From contig NZ_CP151076.1 of NCBI RefSeq assembly GCF_038096165.1, forward strand, positions 1,302,001-1,366,000: a stretch of DNA of 64,000 bases. The letters are read 5' to 3'. The notes beneath the pieces are model-generated. The model ran no database searches, had not been told where the DNA came from, and was given only the letters and a program-made list of their open reading frames with translations. The number at the start of each line of letters is the position of its first letter. Position 1 is the first letter of the stretch. Both the position numbers and the translations under genes were made by a program. This stretch comes from Pseudomonas sp. G.S.17. Lineage in GTDB: Bacteria; Pseudomonadota; Gammaproteobacteria; Pseudomonadales; Pseudomonadaceae. This document shows, in pieces, positions 1 through 9,429 of the stretch.

Positions 1-89
1 GTACTGCGATTGCTGACCATCCTTTGCAGCGTGCGCAAAAGGACCGGCCGTTGGGAAAGGAATACTTCGTTTAAGCGCGACTGACTCAC
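1..89 (-). CDS. ECF sigma factor, N-terminal part only (FecI-like)
   Basis: The minus strand from a GTG at 87-89 reads an open frame that runs off the left edge (about 29 residues). It begins MSQSRLNEVFLSQRP and continues LLRTLQRMV, which resembles the first helix of region 2 of FecI/PvdS-type ECF sigma factors. These direct RNA polymerase to iron-uptake genes. A Fur-box-like palindrome 25 bp upstream of the start fits an iron-starvation sigma gene. No good Shine-Dalgarno is visible and most of the protein is outside the window, so the call rests on a short N-terminus plus context. Confidence 0.6.
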   Translation of the reverse strand, partial: MSQSRLNEVFLSQRPVLLRTLQRMVSNRS

Positions 90-113
90 GGGAATACCCG
101 ACCGGAAAAAGCA

Positions 114-138
114 GTGGATGATAATGCTTATCATCCAC
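114..138. promoter_or_regulatory. Perfect palindrome resembling a Fur box
   Basis: Eleven-base perfect inverted arms (GTGGATGATAA / TTATCATCCAC) flank a 3-base loop. The inner 19 bp match the classical Fur box GATAATGATAATCATTATC at 13 of 19 positions by eye. It lies just upstream of the leftward sigma-factor start, so Fur repression of that gene is the likely role. A simple hairpin is the alternative. Confidence 0.45.
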
Positions 139-184
139 ACCTTCGGTCAAGTCATGTTTATCACTGACTGTCCGCGCATTCCCT

Positions 185-275
185 GTGGGAGCGAGCTTGC
201 TCGCGAAAAGGTCGGTAAACCCGACACATCTTCGGCGCCTGAAACATCGCCTTCGCTAGCAAGCTAGCTCCCACC
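185..275. repeat. REP pair (GTGGGAGCGAGCTTGCTCGCG type)
   Basis: Two inverted copies of the Pseudomonas REP are present: GTGGGAGCGAGCTTGCTCGCG at 185-205 and a diverged reverse copy ending in CTCCCACC at 275. They are separated by about 45 bp. The pair sits between the 3' end of gap and the divergent sigma gene. Confidence 0.8.
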
Positions 276-292
276 AGGTTCGCTTGACGGGG

Positions 293-1294
293 TTACTGCG
301 CGTTATGCAACGCCAGGCAGTTGTCGAGCATGCGGTTGGAGAACGCCCATTCGTTGTCGTACCAGGCCAGAACCTTGAGCAGCTTGCCGCTGACCTTGGT
401 GTGGTTGGCATCGAAAATCGACGACAGCGGGTTGTGATTGAAGTCGTGGGAAACCAGCGGCAAGGTGTTGTAACCGAGGATTTTCGAGTGCTGGCTGGCT
501 TCTTTCATGATCGCGTTGACTTCATCGGCCGTGGTTTCGCGATTCAGGTGCAACGTCAGGTCGACCAGCGAAACGTTGATCACGGGTACGCGCACGGCCA
601 TGCCGGTGAGCTTGCCTGCCAGTTCCGGCAATACCAGGCCAACCGCTTCGGCGGCGCCGGTCTTGCTCGGGATCATCGACTGGGTGGCCGAGCGCGCGCG
701 GTACGGGTCGGTGTGGTAGACGTCGATCAGGTTCTGGTCGTTGGTATAGGCGTGGATGGTGGTCATCAGGCCACTTTCGATACCCAGTTCACGGTGCAGG
801 ACTTGCGCCACCGGAGCCAGGCAGTTGGTGGTGCAGGATGCGCTGGAAATGATTTGATGCGATTGACGCAGGGTGTCGTGGTTGACGCCATAGACGATAG
901 TGGCGTCCGCGCCTTTGGCGGGAGCCGAGATAATGACCTTGCGCGCACCGGCAGTCAGATGCGCGGCGGCCTTGGTGCGATCGGTGAACAAGCCGGTGCA
1001 TTCGAACACCACGTCGATGTTCTGCGCTTTCCACGGCAGTTCGGCCGGGTTGCGAATGGCGCTGACTGCAATTCGGTCCCCATTGACCGTCAGGCTTTCG
1101 CTGTCGCATTCAACGGTTCCGCCGAACGGTCCATGAACCGTGTCGAAGCGCAGCAGGTGCGCGTTCATTTCGCTGTCGCCCAAATCATTGATGGCGACGA
1201 CTTGCAGGTCCTGACGATAGCCTTGGGTATAGAGTGCGCGTAGGACGTTGCGGCCGATGCGGCCAAAACCATTGATTGCAATACGGAGAGTCAT
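293..1294 (-). CDS. gap: Glyceraldehyde-3-phosphate dehydrogenase, type I
   Basis: This NAD-dependent cytoplasmic enzyme converts glyceraldehyde 3-phosphate to 1,3-bisphosphoglycerate below the Entner-Doudoroff split. The 333-aa length is normal. An NAD-binding NGFGRIGR motif is at residues 8-15, the catalytic cysteine is C154 in SASCTTNC, and the partner histidine H181 is in HAYTNDQ. It diverges from edd. Pseudomonads have more than one gap gene, and the copy beside edd is the catabolic one induced by glucose. A HexR operator lies about 20 bp upstream of the start, so HexR repression relieved by KDPG is expected. Confidence 0.96.
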   Translation of the reverse strand: MTLRIAINGFGRIGRNVLRALYTQGYRQDLQVVAINDLGDSEMNAHLLRFDTVHGPFGGTVECDSESLTVNGDRIAVSAIRNPAELPWKAQNIDVVFECTGLFTDRTKAAAHLTAGARKVIISAPAKGADATIVYGVNHDTLRQSHQIISSASCTTNCLAPVAQVLHRELGIESGLMTTIHAYTNDQNLIDVYHTDPYRARSATQSMIPSKTGAAEAVGLVLPELAGKLTGMAVRVPVINVSLVDLTLHLNRETTADEVNAIMKEASQHSKILGYNTLPLVSHDFNHNPLSSIFDANHTKVSGKLLKVLAWYDNEWAFSNRMLDNCLALHNAQ

Positions 1295-1316
1295 ACAGCC
1301 GTCCTCAGTAAATTTG

Positions 1317-1331
1317 TTGTTGGAATTACAA
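1317..1331. promoter_or_regulatory. HexR operator, gap side
   Basis: The site TTGTTGGAATTACAA matches the published Pseudomonas HexR consensus TTGT-N7/8-ACAA. It lies 23 bp upstream of the gap start codon. HexR releases such sites when it binds KDPG. Confidence 0.8.
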
Positions 1332-1378
1332 GATTATTCGCATAGAAATAGAAAACAAGCCTTTTTAATGGCAATATT

Positions 1379-1393
1379 TTGTTTTATCTACAA
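1379..1393. promoter_or_regulatory. HexR operator, edd side
   Basis: The site TTGTTTTATCTACAA is a second exact TTGT-N7-ACAA in the gap/edd divergent region, 62 bp from the gap-side site and 120 bp upstream of edd. It probably controls the edd-glk-gltR-gtrS operon. Confidence 0.8.
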
Positions 1394-1513
1394 CGAGAAG
1401 CCTGTAAGACCAGTACAGTTGATCGAGATCAAGCTTTTACAGACAAGGCTCGCGCCTCGATTTCTGGAACAGTCCGAGCGGGTGACCACACACGTTAGCC
1501 TGGAGTTCATCAC

Positions 1514-3340
1514 ATGCATCCCCGCGTCCTTGAGGTAACCGAACGGCTGATCGCCCGTAGTCACGACACACGGCAGCGCTATCTTCAACTGATTCGAAGC
1601 GCTGCGAGCGATGGTCCGATGCGTGGCAAGCTACAGTGCGCCAACTTCGCCCACGGCGTCGCGGCCTGCGGTCCTGAAGACAAAAACACCCTGCGCATGA
1701 TGAACGCCGCCAACGTGGCCATCGTTTCTTCCTACAACGACATGCTCTCGGCGCATCAGCCCTACGAGCATTTCCCGAATCAGATCAAACAGGCTTTGCG
1801 TGACATTGGTTCGGTCGGCCAGTTTGCTGGCGGTGTGCCAGCGATGTGCGACGGCGTCACTCAGGGCGAGCCGGGCATGGAGCTGGGCATCGCCAGCCGT
1901 GAAGTCATCGCCATGTCGACTGCCGTCGCGTTATCTCACAACATGTTCGACGCCGCCTTGATGTTGGGCATTTGCGACAAGATCGTGCCGGGCCTGATGA
2001 TGGGCGCGTTGCGTTTCGGTCATTTGCCGACCCTGTTCATTCCGGGCGGGCCGATGGTCTCGGGGATTTCCAACAAGGAAAAAGCCGATGTGCGCCAGCG
2101 TTACGCGGAAGGCAAGGCCACCCGCGAAGAACTGTTGGATTCGGAGATGAAGTCCTATCACGGTCCCGGCACCTGCACGTTTTACGGCACCGCCAACACC
2201 AACCAGTTGCTGATGGAAGTCATGGGCCTGCATTTGCCGGGCGCATCGTTCGTCAATCCATACACGCCGCTGCGTGATGCGCTGACCGTCGAGGCTTCCC
2301 ATCAGATCACGCGCATGACCATGCAGAGCGGCAACTTCATGCCGTTGGGCGAAATCGTCGACGAGCGTTCGCTGGTCAATTCCATCGTCGCATTGCACGC
2401 CACCGGCGGTTCCACCAACCACACCTTGCACATGCCGGCGATTGCTCAGGCGGCGGGCATTCAATTGACCTGGCAAGACATGGCCGACCTTTCCGAAGTG
2501 GTGCCGACCCTGACTCACGTCTACCCGAACGGCAAGGCGGACATCAATCACTTCCAGGCTGCGGGCGGCATGTCGTTCCTGATTCGCGAGCTGCTGGAAG
2601 CCGGCTTGTTGCACGAAGACGTCAACACCGTGGTGGGTCGCGGCCTGAGCCGTTACACCCGCGAACCCTTCCTTGAAGATGGCAAGCTGGTCTGGCGCGA
2701 AGGTCCGATCGAAAGCCTGGACGAAGATATTCTGCGTCCGGTCGCGCGGCCGTTTTCCCCCGAAGGTGGCTTGCGCGTCATGGAAGGCAACCTGGGCCGT
2801 GGCGTCATGAAAGTCTCGGCCGTGGCCCTTGAGCATCAGATCGTTGAAGCCCCAGCTAAAGTTTTCCAGGACCAGCAGGATCTGGCCGACGCGTTCAAGG
2901 CTGGGGAGCTGGAATGTGATTTCGTCGCCGTGATGCGCTTCCAGGGCCCGCGCTCCAATGGCATGCCGGAACTGCACAAGATGACGCCGTTCCTCGGTGT
3001 GTTGCAGGACCGGGGTTTCAAAGTCGCGCTGGTGACGGATGGACGAATGTCCGGCGCTTCGGGCAAGATCCCGGCAGCGATCCACGTCTGCCCGGAAGCC
3101 TTTGATGGTGGCCCTTTGGCACTTTTGCGTGACGGCGATATCGTGCGCGTCGATGGCGTAAAAGGGACGTTGCAAGTTCTGGTCGAACCGGCAGAATTGG
3201 CCGCCAGAGAACCCGCTATCGGCCAGCTCGACAACAGTGTCGGCACTGGACGCGAGCTGTTCAATTTCATGCGCATGGCCTTCAGCTCGGCAGAGAAGGG
3301 CGCCAGCGCCTTTACCTCTAGTCTGGAGACGCTTAAGTGA
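1514..3340 (+). CDS. edd: Phosphogluconate dehydratase
   Basis: The enzyme dehydrates 6-phosphogluconate to KDPG, the first dedicated Entner-Doudoroff step. It is a 608-aa cytoplasmic [4Fe-4S] enzyme of the IlvD/Edd family at the usual length. Family blocks include [16 protein letters not shown] near residue 115, [15 protein letters not shown] near 220, and [16 protein letters not shown] near 510. It is the first gene of edd-glk-gltR-gtrS, and its TGA overlaps the glk start. HexR control is expected from the operator at 1379-1393. Identification is secure. Confidence 0.97.
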   Translation: MHPRVLEVTERLIARSHDTRQRYLQLIRSAASDGPMRGKLQCANFAHGVAACGPEDKNTLRMMNAANVAIVSSYNDMLSAHQPYEHFPNQIKQALRDIGSVGQFAGGVPAMCDGVTQGEPGMELGIASREVIAMSTAVALSHNMFDAALMLGICDKIVPGLMMGALRFGHLPTLFIPGGPMVSGISNKEKADVRQRYAEGKATREELLDSEMKSYHGPGTCTFYGTANTNQLLMEVMGLHLPGASFVNPYTPLRDALTVEASHQITRMTMQSGNFMPLGEIVDERSLVNSIVALHATGGSTNHTLHMPAIAQAAGIQLTWQDMADLSEVVPTLTHVYPNGKADINHFQAAGGMSFLIRELLEAGLLHEDVNTVVGRGLSRYTREPFLEDGKLVWREGPIESLDEDILRPVARPFSPEGGLRVMEGNLGRGVMKVSAVALEHQIVEAPAKVFQDQQDLADAFKAGELECDFVAVMRFQGPRSNGMPELHKMTPFLGVLQDRGFKVALVTDGRMSGASGKIPAAIHVCPEAFDGGPLALLRDGDIVRVDGVKGTLQVLVEPAELAAREPAIGQLDNSVGTGRELFNFMRMAFSSAEKGASAFTSSLETLK

Positions 3341-4317
3341 AGTTGGCCCTGGTCGGTGATATTGGCGGTACCAATGCACGTTTTGCTATTTGGGAAGACG
3401 AAAAGCTGCATTCCATCCGGGTATTCCCGACCATCGACTACGTCAGCCCGGAGAAGGCCATCGAGGTCTATCTTCAGGATCTGGAGTTGCAGCGCGGCGA
3501 TGTCGGTTTTGTTTGCCTGGCGGTTGCCGGTCCGGTGGATGGCGACGAATTTCAGTTCACCAATAGCCATTGGCGGTTGAGCAAGTCGGCGTTCTGCGCC
3601 GACCTGAAAGTCGATGAGTTGTTGTTGATCAACGATTTCACGGCCATGGCCCTGGGCATGACCTGCCTGAAAGATGACGAGTACCTGACGGTCTGCCACG
3701 GCATCAGCGAGGCTGACCGGCCGCGCGTCGTGGTCGGGCCGGGCACCGGTCTGGGTGTCGGCACGCTGCTCAGCGTCGGCGTCAATCGCTGGATGGCCTT
3801 GCCCGGTGAAGGCGGCCATGTGGATCTGCCCATTGGCAATGCCCGTGAAGCCTTGTTGTGGATGCGGTTGATGGCCGATCACGAACACGTCAGCGCCGAA
3901 ACCATCCTCAGCGGCGCTGGCTTGTTGTTGCTGTATCAGGTCAGCTGCGCCCTGGACGATATCGAGCCAACGCTCAAGTCGCCGGCAGCGATTACCTCGG
4001 CGGCGGTGGCCGGGGATCCTGTGGCGGCTGCGGTGCTCGACCAGTTCTGCGTGTTTCTTGGCCGGGTGGCCGGGAACAACGTGTTGACGGTCGGCGGGCG
4101 TGGCGGTGTATACATCGTCGGCGGTGTGGTGCCGCGCTTCATCGAGTTTTTCATGAACAGTGGCTTCAAGCGCGCGTTCGCCGAGAAGGGCGTGATGAGC
4201 GAGTATTTCAATGGTGTGCCGGTCTGGCTGGTGACTGCCGAGTATCCGGGCTTGATGGGGGCGGGTGTTGCGTTGCAGCAGGCGTTTGGTGACGTGCTGG
4301 ATGGTGAAGAGTTGTAG
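3337..4317 (+). CDS. glk: Glucokinase
   Basis: It phosphorylates cytoplasmic glucose with ATP to glucose 6-phosphate for Zwf. The 326-aa protein begins with the phosphate-binding [10 protein letters not shown] at residues 8-17 and also shows VAGPVDGD and [10 protein letters not shown], typical of bacterial Glk of the ROK/hexokinase fold. The start is GTG, in a GTGA overlap with the edd stop, so translation is coupled to edd. The MITE-like palindrome and a REP separate it from gltR. Confidence 0.95.
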   Translation: MKLALVGDIGGTNARFAIWEDEKLHSIRVFPTIDYVSPEKAIEVYLQDLELQRGDVGFVCLAVAGPVDGDEFQFTNSHWRLSKSAFCADLKVDELLLINDFTAMALGMTCLKDDEYLTVCHGISEADRPRVVVGPGTGLGVGTLLSVGVNRWMALPGEGGHVDLPIGNAREALLWMRLMADHEHVSAETILSGAGLLLLYQVSCALDDIEPTLKSPAAITSAAVAGDPVAAAVLDQFCVFLGRVAGNNVLTVGGRGGVYIVGGVVPRFIEFFMNSGFKRAFAEKGVMSEYFNGVPVWLVTAEYPGLMGAGVALQQAFGDVLDGEEL

Positions 4318-4337
4318 GAGCCAACACCGAACCCGTA

Positions 4338-4477
4338 CAGACTGTGTGAAAACGTCACGAGCGATGACAAGACAAGGCAAAAACAGGCGAAAAAGCGGAG
4401 TCTAGGTGTTCTAAATGAGCATTTTTCGCCTGTTTTTAACGCAGTATTGTCGAGCGCAGTAGTTTTCACACAGTCTG
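4338..4477. mobile_element. MITE-like 140-bp palindromic element
   Basis: Perfect 16-bp terminal inverted repeats (CAGACTGTGTGAAAAC at 4338-4353 and its complement at 4462-4477) enclose a second perfect 16-bp inverted pair (4379-4394 and 4422-4437). The element could fold into one long hairpin. It is flanked by CGTA on both sides (4334-4337 and 4478-4481), a candidate 4-bp target duplication. It has no coding capacity. Its parent transposon is not in this window and I cannot name the family. It may attenuate read-through from glk to gltR. Confidence 0.7.
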
Positions 4478-4478
4478 C

Positions 4479-4530
4479 GTAGGACCGGCTTTAGCCGGGA
4501 GAACTCCCTCCCGGCTAAAGCCGGTCCTAC
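4479..4530. repeat. REP palindrome (GTAGGACCGGCTTTAGCC type)
   Basis: The arms GTAGGACCGGCTTTAGCCGGGAG and CTCCCGGCTAAAGCCGGTCCTAC form a nearly perfect 52-bp hairpin. It directly abuts the right end of the MITE-like element and shares the flanking CGTA with it. Confidence 0.9.
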
Positions 4531-4585
4531 AAATTCGGAGCATTACTCAAAACAATAACGATTCATTGCGACAAGGAAGATCCAG

Positions 4586-5323
4586 GTGAGCTCAGTCAGT
4601 AAATCGATCCTGCTGGTTGATGATGACCAGGAGATTCGTGAATTGCTGCAAACCTACCTGAGCCGCTCGGGCTTTCAGGTACGGACGGTCGGCGACGGTG
4701 CGGATTTCCGTCAGGCCTTCAACGAAGAACCCAGTGACCTGCTGATCCTCGACGTGATGCTCCCCGACGAAGATGGCTTCAGCCTGTGTCGTTGGGTGCG
4801 TCAGCACAATCGCCAGCCCCACGTGCCGATCATCATGCTGACCGCCAGCTCGGACGAAGCCGACCGGGTGATCGGTCTGGAGTTGGGCGCGGACGATTAT
4901 CTCGGCAAACCCTTCAGCCCCCGTGAACTGCTGGCGCGGATCAAGGCGCTGCTGCGCCGGGCGCAGTTCGGTCAAGAGCGGGTCGGTGGCGATGTGCTGG
5001 TGTTTGATGAATGGCGGCTGGACATGGTCAGCCATCGGCTGTTTCACAACGATGGCGAGGAAGTGATTCTGTCCGGCGCCGATTTCGCGTTGCTCAAGCT
5101 GTTTCTCGACAATCCCCAGCAAATTCTGGATCGCGACATGATCGGCAACGCGACCCGTGGCCGTGAGCTGATGCCTCTTGAGCGCATCGTCGACATGGCG
5201 GTCAGCCGTCTGCGTCAACGCCTGCGCGATACCGGCAAGTCGCCGCGTCTGATCCGCACGGTGCGCGGCAGCGGTTATCTGCTGGCGGCGAACGTCATTT
5301 CCCAGGTCAGCAACGGTTATTAA
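4586..5323 (+). CDS. gltR: Response regulator GltR, OmpR family
   Basis: The 245-aa protein has an N-terminal receiver, with acidic pocket VDDD at 11-14 and phospho-acceptor D56 in LILDVMLP, followed by an OmpR/PhoB winged helix ending in RTVRGSGYLL. By position after glk and before the kinase it is GltR (GltR-2), which controls glucose porin and transporter genes in Pseudomonas. The start is GTG at 4586, preceded by AAGGAAG with good spacing. The kinase gene follows after 15 bp. Confidence 0.92.
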   Translation: MSSVSKSILLVDDDQEIRELLQTYLSRSGFQVRTVGDGADFRQAFNEEPSDLLILDVMLPDEDGFSLCRWVRQHNRQPHVPIIMLTASSDEADRVIGLELGADDYLGKPFSPRELLARIKALLRRAQFGQERVGGDVLVFDEWRLDMVSHRLFHNDGEEVILSGADFALLKLFLDNPQQILDRDMIGNATRGRELMPLERIVDMAVSRLRQRLRDTGKSPRLIRTVRGSGYLLAANVISQVSNGY

Positions 5324-5338
5324 AAATATGGTTACTGA

Positions 5339-6805
5339 ATGTTGAGCGACGCCGCGCCGAAGCGTCGGCTGCCGCTGCCGCGTTCGCTGCTGGGCCGCAT
5401 GTTGCTGCTGACCTTGCTGGCGGTATTGCTGGCCCAGGCGCTGTCCAGCGTCATCTGGCTGTCGCAGTTGCGCGCGACGCAAATGGAAGGCCTGATCACC
5501 AGCGCCCGCAGCCTGGCGTATTCCATGGCGGCCAGTGTCAGTTATTTCCGTTCGTTGCCGTTGGCCTATCGGCCGCTGGTGCTCGACCAGTTGCGCAGCA
5601 TGGGCGGCACGCGCTTTGTCGTGTCCCTCAATGACCGTCCGCTGGACATGCAGACTCTCGAACCGACGCCGCGCAAGCAGGCCGTGCTCGATGTGGTCGA
5701 TGAAGTGTTGCGTCAGCATCTGGGGACTGATCCGGATATTTCTGTCTGGTTCGTACGTCCGGAAGATCTGCGGATTTTCAACAGCGGTCTGAAACTCGAT
5801 GAACTGCCGCGCTCCTGGGCGCATTACGCCCTGAGCCTGGAGCCGGTCAATCCGCCGATTCTGGTTACCCAGATCGAGCTGGCGCGGGGCGAATGGCTGT
5901 ACATCGCCTCGCTGCTGCCCGAGCCCTACACCACCCTCGAAGAACAGGAATTGCCCTTGCAGCAAGTCTGGTTCATCGCCCTGACCAGCGGTTTCCTGTT
6001 GTTGTTCATTGGCCTGTTGGTGCACTGGCAAAGTCGTCCGCTCAAACGGCTGGCCCGTGCTGCACGGGACATGTCGCTGGGTGCGGAAGTGGAGTCAGTG
6101 GTGGAGGGCGGCGGTAGCGAAGTGGTGGAAGTCAGTCGCGCATTCAATGCCATGCGTACTCGTATCAGTCGTTATCTCACCGAACGCGGCCAGTTGTTCA
6201 GCGCCATTTCCCATGACTTGCGCACGCCCATCACACGCCTGCGCCTGCGGGTCGAGCTGCTGGAGGATGAAACCCAGCAGCGCAAATTCAGCCGTGATCT
6301 GGACGAGTTGGAGTTGCTGGTCAAAGGCGCACTGCAATGCGTGAAAGACACGGATATTCACGAGAACATCGAGCCGGTGGATCTGAACTACGTGCTCGAC
6401 TGTCTGGTGGAGCCGTTCCTGCCGCCCAATGGCAACGGCAGCGCCACCCAGCACGGCAAGGCCGAAGCGCCTTATCCTGGCAAACCGCTGGCCCTCAAAC
6501 GCTGCATCGGCAACCTGATCGACAACGCGATCAAGTACGGGCACAAGGCGCATCTGCGGGTCGAAGATAACGCCAAGGCGTTCGTGCTGCATGTCGACGA
6601 CGAAGGGCCGGGCGTGCCTGAACAACGGATGGAACAGGTCTTCGAACCGCATTTCCGCCTCGCGGGCAGCCAGCAGCAAGGCTACGGCCTGGGCCTGGGC
6701 ATCGCCCGCAACATCGCCCACAGCCACGGCGGCGAAGTCAGCCTGCAAAACCTGCGCGGCGGCGGGTTGCGGGTGACGCTGTATCTGCCGAGGACGGTTG
6801 ATTGA
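5339..6805 (+). CDS. gtrS: Sensor histidine kinase GtrS, partner of GltR
   Basis: This 488-aa inner-membrane kinase has a first transmembrane helix near residues 18-40, a periplasmic sensor region to about 205, a second helix near 210-225, and a HAMP linker. The phospho-acceptor histidine is near residue 292 in SHDLRTPITRLR, the N box is NLIDNAIKYG, and the G boxes are DEGPGVP and GYGLGLGIA. In P. aeruginosa GtrS senses 2-ketogluconate or 6-phosphogluconate and controls GltR; the same role is inferred from synteny. Confidence 0.9.
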   Translation: MLSDAAPKRRLPLPRSLLGRMLLLTLLAVLLAQALSSVIWLSQLRATQMEGLITSARSLAYSMAASVSYFRSLPLAYRPLVLDQLRSMGGTRFVVSLNDRPLDMQTLEPTPRKQAVLDVVDEVLRQHLGTDPDISVWFVRPEDLRIFNSGLKLDELPRSWAHYALSLEPVNPPILVTQIELARGEWLYIASLLPEPYTTLEEQELPLQQVWFIALTSGFLLLFIGLLVHWQSRPLKRLARAARDMSLGAEVESVVEGGGSEVVEVSRAFNAMRTRISRYLTERGQLFSAISHDLRTPITRLRLRVELLEDETQQRKFSRDLDELELLVKGALQCVKDTDIHENIEPVDLNYVLDCLVEPFLPPNGNGSATQHGKAEAPYPGKPLALKRCIGNLIDNAIKYGHKAHLRVEDNAKAFVLHVDDEGPGVPEQRMEQVFEPHFRLAGSQQQGYGLGLGIARNIAHSHGGEVSLQNLRGGGLRVTLYLPRTVD

Positions 6806-6837
6806 GTCCCGGACAGGACATACGGGAGGTTGAATTT

Positions 6838-6925
6838 GTGGGAGCAAGCTTGCTTGCGAAGACGGCATTTCAGATGCGTGATGTGAAGAATGTACCTGCT
6901 TCTTCGCGAGCAAGTTCGCTCCCAC
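6838..6925. repeat. REP pair (GTGGGAGCAAGCTTGCTTGCG type)
   Basis: Inverted copies (GTGGGAGCAAGCTTGCTTGCG on the left, CGCGAGCAAGTTCGCTCCCAC on the right) are separated by about 45 bp between gtrS and gtsA. They probably mark the end of the upstream operon. Confidence 0.8.
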
Positions 6926-7039
6926 CAAAGCAACTGGCGAATGTAACCATCCGGTGACCATTGCGCATCCCTTCGTTACTGTTCTTTCAAAACCCTTGGT
7001 TAGACTCCATGCAGCGCAAGCACAGACTTGCTCATGCAT

Positions 7040-7050
7040 AACAACAAGAA
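7040..7050 (+). promoter_or_regulatory. Crc/Hfq CA motif upstream of gtsA
   Basis: AACAACAAGAA fits the AANAANAA target of Hfq/Crc catabolite repression and overlaps the ribosome-binding region (AAGAAAGG) 11 bases ahead of the gtsA ATG. Translational repression of glucose uptake on preferred carbon sources is inferred. Confidence 0.6.
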
Positions 7051-7061
7051 AGGTTAAATCG

Positions 7062-8348
7062 ATGAATTCAATTTCCCGTCTCGCTACTCTCATTTCTCTC
7101 GCCTCGTTGTTGCCGCTGAGCGCGCTTGCTGCCGATTCCAAAGGTTCCGTTGAAGTGGTCCACTGGTGGACGTCCGGTGGCGAAAAAGCTGCTGTCGATG
7201 TGCTCAAGGCTCAGGTGGAAAAAGACGGCTTTATCTGGAAAGACGGCGCTGTGGCCGGTGGTGGCGGTTCCACTGCCATGACCGTGCTGAAAAGCCGCGC
7301 GGTCGCTGGCAACCCGCCTGGCGTTGCCCAAATCAAAGGTCCGGACATTCAGGAGTGGGCCTCCACCGGCCTTCTCGACACTGACGCTCTCAAAGACGTC
7401 GCCAAAGAAGAAAAGTGGGACAGTCTGCTGGACAAGAAAGTCTCCGACACCGTGAAGTATGACGGCGACTATGTGGCCGTCCCGGTGAACATTCACCGCG
7501 TCAACTGGCTGTGGATCAACCCGGAAGTGTTCAAAAAAGCCGGGATCGCCAAGAATCCAACCACCCTCCAGGAGTTCTACGCAGCCGCTGACAAGCTCAA
7601 GGCCGCAGGCTTCATCCCTCTGGCCCATGGTGGTCAACCTTGGCAGGACAGCACCGTTTTCGAAGCAGTCGTGCTGTCGGTAATGGGTGCGGACGGTTAC
7701 AAGAAAGCCCTGGTCGATCTGGACAACGCTGCATTGACCGGTCCGGAAATGGTCAAGTCGCTGACCGAATTGAAGAAAGTCGCCAGCTACATGGATGCCG
7801 ACGGCAAAGGCCAGGACTGGAACCTGGAAGCCGCCAAGGTCATCAACGGCAAGGCCGGCATGCAGATCATGGGTGACTGGGCCAAGAGCGAATGGACCGC
7901 GGCCAAGAAAGTCGCCGGCAAAGACTACGAGTGCGTAGCTTTCCCGGGCACCGACAAGGCTTTCACTTACAACATCGACTCCCTGGCGGTGTTCAAGCAG
8001 AAAGACAAAGGCACGCTGGCGGGTCAGCAGGACATCGCCAAAGTCGCGTTGGGTGAAAACTTCCAGAAAGTCTTCAGCATCAACAAAGGCTCGATCCCGG
8101 TTCGCAACGACATGCTGAACAACATGGATAAGCTGGGCTTCGACTCTTGCGCGCAAACCGCTGCCAAAGATTTCCTGGCGGACTCCAAGTCCGGTGGGCT
8201 GCTGCCGAGCATGGCGCACAACATGGCAACCACATTGGCAGTACAAGGTGCGTTCTTTGACGTAGTCACCAACTACATCAACGACCCGAAAGCCGACCCG
8301 GCCGACGCGGCGAAGAAACTCGGCGCGGCAGTCAAATCTGCGAAGTAA
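7062..8348 (+). CDS. gtsA: Glucose ABC transporter, periplasmic substrate-binding protein
   Basis: This 428-aa family 1 (maltose-binding-like) solute-binding protein captures glucose, and probably mannose, in the periplasm for GtsBCD. Starting at the ATG at 7062 gives a clean signal peptide ([12 protein letters not shown]... ending LSALAA) and a good AAAGG ribosome site. An earlier in-frame ATG at 6954 would bury the signal peptide and is rejected. The motif [10 protein letters not shown] opens the mature protein. It is the first gene of gtsABCD-oprB, with a CA motif in its leader and 6-phosphogluconate-responsive GltR/GtrS genes just upstream. Confidence 0.94.
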   Translation: MNSISRLATLISLASLLPLSALAADSKGSVEVVHWWTSGGEKAAVDVLKAQVEKDGFIWKDGAVAGGGGSTAMTVLKSRAVAGNPPGVAQIKGPDIQEWASTGLLDTDALKDVAKEEKWDSLLDKKVSDTVKYDGDYVAVPVNIHRVNWLWINPEVFKKAGIAKNPTTLQEFYAAADKLKAAGFIPLAHGGQPWQDSTVFEAVVLSVMGADGYKKALVDLDNAALTGPEMVKSLTELKKVASYMDADGKGQDWNLEAAKVINGKAGMQIMGDWAKSEWTAAKKVAGKDYECVAFPGTDKAFTYNIDSLAVFKQKDKGTLAGQQDIAKVALGENFQKVFSINKGSIPVRNDMLNNMDKLGFDSCAQTAAKDFLADSKSGGLLPSMAHNMATTLAVQGAFFDVVTNYINDPKADPADAAKKLGAAVKSAK

Positions 8349-8520
8349 TCGTTTCGCGCTCTTGTAGATCGTGCCTTTGTAGATCGCGCCCTTGTAGATA
8401 AAGGGGCGCGCGTTAACCCCAGCCGCAGTTCGTGCTGATGAAACCGTCTCATCCGGTTTCACGCACGACTGTGGCCTGGATAGCCCTGTTTCAAAATCAT
8501 GTTCCAAGTGGATGCTTCCA

Positions 8521-9429
8521 ATGAGTTCTATTGCTGTATTCAGCAAAGCCTCGCCGTTCGATGCCCTGCAGCGCTGGCTCCCTAAATTGGTGCTGGCGCC
8601 GAGCATGTTCATCGTCCTGGTGGGCTTCTACGGCTATATCCTGTGGACGTTTGTCCTGTCGTTCACCACCTCGACCTTTCTGCCTTCCTACAATTGGGCC
8701 GGACTGGCGCAATACCAGCGCCTGTTCGATAACGACCGCTGGTGGGTCGCGAGCAAAAATCTCGCGGTGTTCGGCGGCATGTTCATCGGTATCAGCCTGG
8801 TGCTCGGCGTAGTCCTGGCGGTATTCCTCGACCAGCGTATTCGTCGCGAAGGTTTTATCCGCACCATTTATCTGTACCCGATGGCGCTCTCGATGATCGT
8901 CACCGGTACTGCCTGGAAATGGTTGCTCAACCCAGGCATGGGCCTGGACAAAATGCTGCGTGACTGGGGTTGGGAAGGCTTTCGGCTGGACTGGCTGATT
9001 GACCCTGATCGCGTCGTCTATTGCCTGGTGATCGCTGCAGTCTGGCAGGCGTCGGGCTTCATCATGGCGATGTTCCTGGCCGGCCTTCGTGGTGTCGATC
9101 AATCGATTATCCGTGCTGCGCAAATCGATGGGGCAAGCCTGCCGACCATCTACCTCAAAGTGGTTTTGCCAAGCCTGCGTCCGGTGTTCTTCAGCGCCGT
9201 GATGATCCTTGCGCACATCGCCATCAAGAGCTTCGACCTGGTTGCCGCGATGACGGCGGGCGGCCCCGGCTACTCCTCCGATCTTCCGGCGATGTTCATG
9301 TATTCGTTCACCTTCAGTCGCGGCCAGATGGGCATGGGTTCGGCCAGTGCAATCCTGATGCTCGGGGCGATTCTCGCCATCGTCGTGCCTTATCTGTATT
9401 CCGAGCTGAGGAACAAGCGTCATGAGTAA
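8521..9429 (+). CDS. gtsB: Glucose ABC transporter permease
   Basis: The 302-aa inner-membrane permease has about six transmembrane helices and the MalF-type EAA loop (RAAQIDGASLPTIYLKVVLP) near residue 200, which docks on the ATPase. Two in-frame ATGs are available, 8512 and 8521. The latter has AGTGGA at better spacing and gives MSSIAVFSKA. A 170-bp gap after gtsA with several short GTAGATCG direct repeats (8365-8398) may reduce downstream expression relative to the binding protein. It overlaps gtsC by 8 bp. Confidence 0.93.
   Translation: MSSIAVFSKASPFDALQRWLPKLVLAPSMFIVLVGFYGYILWTFVLSFTTSTFLPSYNWAGLAQYQRLFDNDRWWVASKNLAVFGGMFIGISLVLGVVLAVFLDQRIRREGFIRTIYLYPMALSMIVTGTAWKWLLNPGMGLDKMLRDWGWEGFRLDWLIDPDRVVYCLVIAAVWQASGFIMAMFLAGLRGVDQSIIRAAQIDGASLPTIYLKVVLPSLRPVFFSAVMILAHIAIKSFDLVAAMTAGGPGYSSDLPAMFMYSFTFSRGQMGMGSASAILMLGAILAIVVPYLYSELRNKRHE

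Noticed and set aside
1931..3379. 482-codon minus-strand frame opposite edd
   Set aside because: Shadow of edd; no motif and no ribosome site.
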